Below, piece after piece: positions 12,589 to 15,654 of a stretch of 15,654 bases of DNA. Numbering within the stretch: the first letter of the stretch is position 1; each line of letters starts with the position of its first letter. Below the pieces are notes generated by a model. That model did not search any database and had not been told where the DNA came from. It saw only the letters and a program-made list of their open reading frames with translations. The translations under genes were made by a program, and so were the position numbers. Location of the stretch: contig CAZXTL010000036.1 in assembly GCA_964643725.1 (NCBI GenBank), positions 1 through 15,654 of the forward strand, in the 5' to 3' direction. The stretch is from DYQY01 sp964643725 (GTDB lineage Bacteria; Margulisbacteria; Riflemargulisbacteria; GWF2-35-9; DYQY01).

Positions 12589-13818
12589 ATGAAAAATAAA
12601 ATAATAAGTATAACTAAACATTTTGCGATAGATACCTTAAGGCAATACAAAGGGTACCCGATAATTGACTACAGCAACTATCTATTAGATATGCCAAAAG
12701 TATTGCAGGACGTAAGCACTATCTCCTCTCATTTTCACAGAAAAGGTGTAACGAAAATTATTGGCATTGCTGATAAAGGACTCATTTTTGCAGAACTAAT
12801 TGCACACCAACTTGGGCTACCTCTAGTAGTTGCAGGTGAAGGACACAAAATGCCTGGACAAATGCTTTCAGTTGATATTACCAATGACGACAACAGGATT
12901 AAGTATCTTCAGATATTCAAAGGTGTTATTTCTACTGGCTACGAAGTTTATGGTGTTGTTGATGAAATTACTACTTCCGGAGAAACCTTATACGATACTA
13001 TAAAAACCTTAGAGGACGACAGAGATAACAGTAAGTCCTGCGGTGCTACTTACTCATTCATCTCAAATGTAAGTGCACAAAACCCTGATTATGACGCTGC
13101 TTTTGCTGAGAATGTACATATTTCTTCCTATATTTTTCAAAACAATACAATTCAACCATCACAAACACCAACAATCTCACCATTAATTACCCCGACGAAA
13201 TTTGAACAATATACTCATGATGAACTAAAAAAAGAAATACTAGTCTATATAAATAAGCTTAGAGGGAATATTTTATGGACTAACTTTGATCATATCCTTG
13301 CGGACCAACAACTAATGAACGCTGCCTGTAGCTACATGGTTGAACCCTATACAAATCAAAAAATTGACAAGGTTGTTGCACTAGCTGTACGAGGCTTTCA
13401 CTTTGGCGCACTTGCTGCTAAAAAACTTGGAGCAGGCCTTGTTCTCGCAGAAAAAAGAGACAAAATATTGAGCGATGACATTGAAAGTAAGATTTATGGG
13501 ATGGAATACGCCGAGCAGCTAGAGATGGCTATAAAAAAAGGACTCATCAAACCTGGCGACAGAGTGCTAATTATTGATGATATTCTAGCAACAGGCGGAA
13601 CATTAAATGCCGCAATTGAGCTTGTAGAAAGATTTGGAGCTACCGTTGTCGGAGCAAGCTGTTTAATAAAAATTAGCCATGTGTTTGAAGACGAAAGAAT
13701 TGGGAAAAAAGTAGATAATAGCAAATATCACATAACAACTCCTTTAGAGTTCAGCAAAAATGAATTAGAAACAAAAGAAAAAGAACACAATCGTAGAATA
13801 AAAAGATTTATTAAATAG
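12589..13818 (+). CDS. tandem adenine-phosphoribosyltransferase-like protein
   Basis: The 409 residues are made of two type I phosphoribosyltransferase domains. The C-terminal one (about 206-409) looks complete: VRGFHFGALAAKKLG (267-281), a YGMEYAEQLEM stretch like the adenine enzyme's EYG signature (303-313), and the PRPP loop VLIIDDILATGGTLNAA (326-342). The N-terminal one (1 to about 180) has the equivalent IADKGLIFAELIAHQLG (60-76), but its PRPP loop reads VVDEITTSGETL (123-134), with DE for DD and TSGE for TGG. A proline- and threonine-rich linker joins them (about 186-203). The usual adenine enzyme is a single domain of about 170-180 residues that salvages adenine to AMP. The degenerate copy may be regulatory or structural. 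It lies 46 nt after the transporter gene; no clear Shine-Dalgarno is present. Confidence 0.85.
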   Translation: MKNKIISITKHFAIDTLRQYKGYPIIDYSNYLLDMPKVLQDVSTISSHFHRKGVTKIIGIADKGLIFAELIAHQLGLPLVVAGEGHKMPGQMLSVDITNDDNRIKYLQIFKGVISTGYEVYGVVDEITTSGETLYDTIKTLEDDRDNSKSCGATYSFISNVSAQNPDYDAAFAENVHISSYIFQNNTIQPSQTPTISPLITPTKFEQYTHDELKKEILVYINKLRGNILWTNFDHILADQQLMNAACSYMVEPYTNQKIDKVVALAVRGFHFGALAAKKLGAGLVLAEKRDKILSDDIESKIYGMEYAEQLEMAIKKGLIKPGDRVLIIDDILATGGTLNAAIELVERFGATVVGASCLIKISHVFEDERIGKKVDNSKYHITTPLEFSKNELETKEKEHNRRIKRFIK

Positions 13819-13852
13819 CAAATAGCTCTTACGCAAAACAATGTCACTCTGC

Positions 13853-13858
13853 TATTAT
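13853..13858 (+). promoter_or_regulatory. pyk -10 candidate
   Basis: TATTAT is 10 nt from the pyk ATG, which would leave a leader of only 3-5 nt, and no Shine-Dalgarno is seen. The -35 region is weak (TTACGC, 18 bp upstream), so transcription from further upstream remains possible. Confidence 0.35.
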
Positions 13859-13868
13859 AGCTTGTGAA

Positions 13869-15272
13869 ATGGTAGGTATACTTCAGCCCAATAATACTAA
13901 AATAGTAATTACTGTTGGACCAGCGAGCGACAGCTATGAAATGATTAGTTCCTTAATAGATGCAGGTGTCGATGTATTCAGAATAAATACCTCTCATGGA
14001 ACCATTGATAAACACCTTCAAACTATCCAGCTAATTAAAACAATTTCCAACGAAAAAAAATGCAATGTTTCTATAATGATAGACCTACAAGGACCTAAAA
14101 TTCGTCTAGGAGATTTACCTGCCACTATCTTCTTACAAGACGGGAAAGAAATCATCCTTACAACTAAAAAAGAGCATGACCCCTCACATATTCCAGTTGA
14201 TTACAGCAATATCAACAAAGATGTAAAGATTGGTGATGATATATATATTAATGATGGCAAAGTAAGATTACGTGCTTTATGGGCTGACCATGAAAACATC
14301 GGCTGTTTAATAATTAACGGAGGAGAAATATCTTCAAGAAAAGGTATAAACTTGCCTGGAGCAGAGGTAAGCACGCCAGCAATTACTGAAAGAGATAAAC
14401 AGTTTATAGCTTTCGCTGTCCAAAATGATGTATCATATATTGCCTTATCTTTTGTACGTTCAGAAAATGACATACTCCAAGCGAAACAACTAATTAGAGA
14501 ACAGGGTAAAGACATTCCAGTTATCGCCAAAATAGAAAAACCCCAAGCCTTAGAAAGAATTGACGCAATCATCAAAGAAGCTGATGGAATAATGGTTGCT
14601 AGAGGTGATCTTGGAATTGAGTTATCACCAGAGAAAGTGCCACTTGCTCAAAAAATGATAGTCAAAAAAGCTAATCTTGCAGGGAAACCAGTAATTATAG
14701 CAACCCAAATGCTAGAATCTATGATTAATGACCCAATCCCTACCAGGGCAGAGGCTAATGATGTTGCAAACTCTATATTAGACGGCGCGGATGCAATCAT
14801 GCTCTCTGCTGAAACTTCAGTTGGAAAGTTTCCAATCCAAGCAGTAGGAATAATGGAGCGTATCGCAGCTGAAATTGAAAAAAGCGAGCTGTATCAAGAA
14901 TCACTAAAAACTAACACAACCAACGACATAGCAATTACTAACCTTTTCACTGACCTTGATATTAAAGCAGTAGTTGCAATTACTGGTAGCGGATATACCG
15001 CCTCGTCTCTCTCCAAAGCTAGAATAAAGTTTCCAATAATTGCACTAAGCAATAACATGAGATTATGCAAAGAACTCAACCTTTTTTGGGGAATTTTGCC
15101 AGTTTTTTATGACATTGATTCCGTAGACTTTGACGATAAGTCACTGCAAAGCATTTCTAATACTATTACGTCTGAGACATTCCTAAATAAAGGTGATAAG
15201 GTTCTATTTATTGCTGGTCTTCCTTATTTAAATAGCGAAAAAACAACCAAAATCAGACTTTTTACGTTATAG
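13869..15272 (+). CDS. pyk: pyruvate kinase
   Basis: Converts phosphoenolpyruvate and ADP to pyruvate and ATP, the last step of glycolysis. Motifs in order: TKIVITVGPAS (10-20); FRINTSHG (37-44) with Arg38 and Asn40, where Thr replaces the common Phe or Leu before SHG; IDLQGPKIRLG (71-81); the B-domain (about 82-165); ALSFVRSENDI (192-202); AKIEKP with catalytic Lys221 and metal ligand Glu223; ARGDLGIEL with Asp247; IIATQMLESMI (276-286); PTRAEANDVANSILDGADAIMLSAETSVGKFP (291-322). The C-terminal domain has TGSGYTASSLSKARIKFPIIALS (372-394). The length of 467 is normal. A GTG at 13864 is out of frame and stops at once. The stop lies 3 nt from the end of the opposing gene. Confidence 0.97.
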   Translation: MVGILQPNNTKIVITVGPASDSYEMISSLIDAGVDVFRINTSHGTIDKHLQTIQLIKTISNEKKCNVSIMIDLQGPKIRLGDLPATIFLQDGKEIILTTKKEHDPSHIPVDYSNINKDVKIGDDIYINDGKVRLRALWADHENIGCLIINGGEISSRKGINLPGAEVSTPAITERDKQFIAFAVQNDVSYIALSFVRSENDILQAKQLIREQGKDIPVIAKIEKPQALERIDAIIKEADGIMVARGDLGIELSPEKVPLAQKMIVKKANLAGKPVIIATQMLESMINDPIPTRAEANDVANSILDGADAIMLSAETSVGKFPIQAVGIMERIAAEIEKSELYQESLKTNTTNDIAITNLFTDLDIKAVVAITGSGYTASSLSKARIKFPIIALSNNMRLCKELNLFWGILPVFYDIDSVDFDDKSLQSISNTITSETFLNKGDKVLFIAGLPYLNSEKTTKIRLFTL

Positions 15273-15275
15273 TTC

Positions 15276-15458
15276 CTATCTGTTGTGACCAGTTCCATCA
15301 TCACATGGACCATCCTCATCAGTAAATTTAGCCATTTCTGCATCCTGTGCTTTTGAACATGGCTCAATTGGATTCATCTTTACACTACAACACGTTGGAA
15401 TTTCCTTCTTGTTCTCTGAATATTTCTCTAAACCACAGATACTACATACGTATTTCAT
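15276..15458 (-). CDS. small cysteine-rich (zinc-ribbon or rubredoxin-like) protein
   Basis: The 60-residue protein begins MKYVCSICG with a CxxC pair (Cys5, Cys8) and has PTCCSVKM at 22-28, a CC knuckle of the kind found in small rubrerythrin- or desulfoferrodoxin-like metal modules. Cys34 and Cys51 lie in a charged tail. A single zinc or iron site made by Cys5, Cys8 and Cys23/24 is plausible. I do not recognise a named family. Translation is well supported: AGGAGG lies 6 nt before the ATG and overlaps the end of the upstream gene's stop region, so the two are an operon. It converges with pyk, with 3 bp between stops. Confidence 0.75.
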   Translation of the reverse strand: MKYVCSICGLEKYSENKKEIPTCCSVKMNPIEPCSKAQDAEMAKFTDEDGPCDDGTGHNR

Positions 15459-15468
15459 GCGATGCCTC

Positions 15469-15654
15469 CTAATTAAGCTTAATACTTAGACCATCATAGG
15501 CCATTTCAATATTATCAGGCAATTCTTCATTTAATTTATGATATTCTAAATCATGAGTAGTATGAACCAGATAAGCTTTCTTTGGGCCTAATTTCTTAAT
15601 TAACTCTACACTCTGCTCAACATTTAAATGAGTTGAATGTGGAACATATCGAAG
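15469..15654 (-). CDS. C-terminus of a metallo-beta-lactamase-fold protein (partial)
   Basis: The frame is open to the window edge and stops at 15469. The 61 visible residues read LRYVPHSTHLNVEQSVEL..., then KKAYLVHTTHDLEYHKLNEE and IEMAYDGLSIKL. HSTHLNVEQ, LVHTTHD and the terminal AYDGL correspond to the last metal-ligand histidine region and C-terminal strand of the metallo-beta-lactamase superfamily, in the style of PhnP-like phosphodiesterases. The substrate cannot be determined without the N-terminal HxHxDH motif, which is outside the window. The stop codon adjoins the Shine-Dalgarno of the next small gene. Confidence 0.7.
   Translation of the reverse strand, partial: LRYVPHSTHLNVEQSVELIKKLGPKKAYLVHTTHDLEYHKLNEELPDNIEMAYDGLSIKLN

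Noticed and set aside
13864..13866. GTG as the pyk start
   Set aside because: It is out of frame with pyk and meets a stop after three codons.

Overview
The window is AT-rich bacterial chromosome with single-copy housekeeping genes: gltX, tsaD, a complete trp operon, pyk and a tandem phosphoribosyltransferase gene. A lipobox protein resembling the MliC family of periplasmic lysozyme inhibitors points to a diderm (Gram-negative type) cell. I cannot name the phylum. The compact GltX, the repeat-rich intergenic DNA and the mixed translation signals would fit an uncultured lineage, but that is inference.

Layout. Positions 1-406 are non-coding and hold a 54-bp direct repeat, three abutting hairpins, a 22-bp perfect palindrome and a promoter built on a tandem octamer array, leading to gltX (407-1621). 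Positions 1622-3667 hold two envelope genes (2133-2939, unknown; 2955-3320, MliC-like lipoprotein) lying between two diverged inverted repeats of about 250-315 bp. tsaD follows (3668-4684). A minus-strand trp operon fills 4966-12187 in the order trpE - trpG(-DUF559) - trpD - trpCF - trpB - DUF559 - trpA, and encodes every step from chorismate to tryptophan. From the divergent trp promoter region a SemiSWEET-like transporter gene (12288-12542) runs the other way, followed by a duplicated adenine-phosphoribosyltransferase-like gene (12589-13818) and pyk (13869-15272). The minus-strand end carries a small cysteine-rich protein (15276-15458) and the C-terminus of a metallo-beta-lactamase-fold protein (15469 to the edge).

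The most interesting structure is a pair of minimal units in the trp operon. Each is about 450-470 bp: a DUF559 (PF04480) nuclease-like coding sequence between inverted C-rich terminal repeats. One sits at the trpB/trpA junction. The other sits at the trpG/trpD junction, where it has fused the nuclease domain in frame to the C-terminus of TrpG. In both, the upstream end is read in the same frame through the 3' end of the host gene, and the downstream end supplies purine-rich Shine-Dalgarno-like sequence for the next trp gene. The units therefore look adapted to sit inside an operon without breaking it.

Expression. Genes that open a transcript (gltX, tsaD, the SemiSWEET-like gene, probably trpE and pyk) have a -10-like hexamer only 6-10 nt before the ATG and no Shine-Dalgarno, which suggests leaderless or nearly leaderless mRNAs. 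Most operon-internal genes have Shine-Dalgarno-like sequences. A 7-bp perfect inverted repeat directly before the trpE ATG, overlapping its proposed -10, is a candidate trp operator. The short leader leaves no room for attenuation.
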